In this document: in pieces, positions 62,769 to 64,000 of the stretch | How positions within the stretch are numbered: position 1 is the first letter of the stretch | Layout of the letters: each line of letters opens with the position of its first letter | Assembly (NCBI GenBank): GCA_900469965.1 | Contig: UBZP01000020.1 | Coordinates: 124,001-188,000 of the forward strand | Length of the DNA stretch: 64,000 nt | Source: Hyphomicrobiales bacterium | GTDB taxonomy: Bacteria; Pseudomonadota; Alphaproteobacteria; Rhizobiales; Rhizobiaceae | Reading direction: 5' to 3' | Program-made: the position numbers and the translations under genes | Notes under the pieces: model-generated | Told to the model about the DNA's origin: nothing | The model's input: the letters and a program-made list of their open reading frames with translations, nothing else | Databases searched by the model: none

Positions 62769-64000
62769 ATGATCTCTCGCGAAAAACACGACCGGATGGC
62801 GAACGCTATTCGCTTTCTTTCCATGGATGCCGTGGAGAAAGCAAATTCCGGCCATCCCGGTCTTCCGATGGGTGCCGCGGACATCGCAACGGTCCTTTTC
62901 ACCCGCTTCATGACCTTCGACCCGAAGGCTCCGTCCTGGCCGAACCGCGACCGCTTCGTGCTGTCGGCCGGCCATGGCTCGATGCTGCTCTACTCGCTCC
63001 TCTACCTGACCGGCTACGAGGACATCACGATCGACGAGATCAAGAATTTCCGCCAGCTCGGCGCCCGCACCGCCGGCCACCCGGAATACGGCCATGCCGC
63101 CGGCATCGAGACGACCACCGGTCCGCTCGGCCAGGGCATCGCCAACTCGGTCGGCATGGCGATCGCCGAGCGCAAGCTGCGCGAGGAATTCGGCTCCGAC
63201 CTGATGGAGCACTACACCTACGTTCTCGCCGGCGACGGCTGCCTGATGGAGGGCATCAGCCAGGAAGCGATCGCCCTTGCCGGCCACCTGAAGCTCAACA
63301 AGCTGATCGTCTTCTGGGACGACAACAACATCTCGATCGACGGCCCGATCTCGATCGCCGACAGTACCGACCAGCACGCCCGCTTCCGCGCCAGCCAGTG
63401 GAACACGATCGCCGTCGACGGCCATGACCCGGACGCGATCGCAGCGGCGATCGAACAGGCGCACAAGTCGGACAAGCCGACCATGATCGCCTGCAAGACG
63501 GTGATCGGCTGGGGCGCGCCCAACAAGGCCGGCACCCACAAGGTACACGGCTCGCCGCTCGGCGCCGAAGAGATCGCCGCCACCCGCAAGGCGCTGAACT
63601 GGGAAGCGGAAGCCTTCGCGGTGCCCTCCGACGTCCTCGACGCCTGGCGGCTCGCCGGCCTGCGCTCCACCAAGGCGCACAAGGAATGGCAGGAGCGCCT
63701 GGAAAAGGCCGATCCGGAAAAGCGCGCCCAGTTCGTCCGCCGCTTCGCCGGCGAGCTGGAGAGCGGCCTCGATTCCGCGATCGTCGCCTACAAGAAGAAG
63801 CTGGCCGAGACCAAGCCGAACCCGGCCACCCGCAAGGCGTCGGAGGACGCCCTCGAGGTCATCAACGGCGTCTTGAAGGAAACGATCGGCGGCTCGGCCG
63901 ACCTGACCGGCTCCAACAACACCAAGACCAGCCAGACCACCTCGATCACGCCTGACGACTTCTCCGGCCGCTACATCCACTACGGCGTGCGCGAGCACGG
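62769..64000 (+). CDS. tkt: Transketolase (3' part beyond the window)
   Basis: The first 410 codons of a transketolase, which moves two-carbon units between sugar phosphates with thiamine diphosphate. The start [20 protein letters not shown] is followed by [47 protein letters not shown] and the ThDP/Mg motif [22 protein letters not shown]. It is cut by the window edge shortly after the second (pyrimidine-binding) domain begins ([19 protein letters not shown]). In Sinorhizobium gap follows tkt2; that cannot be checked here. Confidence 0.96.
   Translation, partial: MISREKHDRMANAIRFLSMDAVEKANSGHPGLPMGAADIATVLFTRFMTFDPKAPSWPNRDRFVLSAGHGSMLLYSLLYLTGYEDITIDEIKNFRQLGARTAGHPEYGHAAGIETTTGPLGQGIANSVGMAIAERKLREEFGSDLMEHYTYVLAGDGCLMEGISQEAIALAGHLKLNKLIVFWDDNNISIDGPISIADSTDQHARFRASQWNTIAVDGHDPDAIAAAIEQAHKSDKPTMIACKTVIGWGAPNKAGTHKVHGSPLGAEEIAATRKALNWEAEAFAVPSDVLDAWRLAGLRSTKAHKEWQERLEKADPEKRAQFVRRFAGELESGLDSAIVAYKKKLAETKPNPATRKASEDALEVINGVLKETIGGSADLTGSNNTKTSQTTSITPDDFSGRYIHYGVREH

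Overview
This window is chromosomal DNA of a high-GC alphaproteobacterium of the order Hyphomicrobiales (Rhizobiales), most likely Rhizobiaceae or a close relative. The evidence is the cell-cycle set sciP, ctrA, chpT and eipA, an rluD-rpoH neighbourhood, a tolQRAB-pal-cpoB / tilS / ftsH / glmM block, a sulfolipid operon sqdB-sqdD-sqdC between ybgC and ruvB, a two-hairpin serC leader, and a 6S-like RNA next to zapA. Family assignments come from reading the translations and motifs; no database search was run.

Layout. 0-1.3 kb: lower-GC accessory DNA (an excisionase-like HTH tail, a DUF4145 protein and a frameshifted small membrane gene) that stops exactly at the 3' end of a tRNA-Met gene, as at the edge of an integrated element. 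1.5-3.7 kb: mnmA and a LuxR-type regulator. 4-9.2 kb: cell-cycle cluster of sciP, a PqiA-like protein, a GNAT protein, fliJ, ctrA, a degenerate receiver protein, chpT and eipA. 9.3-15 kb: coiled-coil membrane protein, SpoU-type RNA methylase, small membrane protein, rluD, an isolated methyltransferase with an AT-rich leader, and rpoH with an RpoH-type promoter. 15.2-19 kb: a very large acidic/proline-rich membrane protein and purA. 19.2-23.4 kb: accessory transport block (EamA, LysR, MFS, GlcG-like) ending in a dispersed repeat. 23.5-26.5 kb: serA and serC. 26.8-28.7 kb: two paralogous outer-membrane beta-barrel genes. 28.9-40.5 kb: glmM, ftsH, tilS, cpoB, pal, tolB, tolA, tolR, tolQ, ybgC, all on the minus strand. 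40.6-43.6 kb: sqdBDC on the plus strand. 43.6-46.6 kb: ruvC-ruvA-vapB-vapC-ruvB, a toxin-antitoxin pair inside the Holliday-junction operon. 46.7-53 kb: LLM oxidoreductase, HAD phosphatase, yebC, metallo-beta-lactamase-like protein, FMN-binding protein, brnTA, ymdB-like phosphoesterase, fau. 53.3-61.3 kb: probable accessory block (HTH protein, SorC-type regulator and transaldolase, AraC, DUF2000, and a small surface-polysaccharide cluster). 61.4-64 kb: 6S-like RNA, zapA, a DUF4164 protein and a truncated transketolase.

The strongest connecting theme is cell-cycle control of the envelope. TTAA-N7-TTAA or one/two-mismatch versions, often reading TTAACC on the coding strand, lie upstream of sciP, eipA, both outer-membrane proteins (two perfect copies), pal (two copies), tolQ and the ATP-grasp/glycosyltransferase pair; the ctrA upstream region has GANTC sites, a TTAACCAT half-site and a weaker box. 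Thus CtrA, its phosphotransferase ChpT, its antagonist SciP and many plausible envelope targets lie in one window. The second notable item is vapBC embedded in the ruv operon with 4-nt start/stop overlaps at both internal junctions. The third is the serC leader, whose ribosome-binding region can be drawn in two mutually exclusive pairings.
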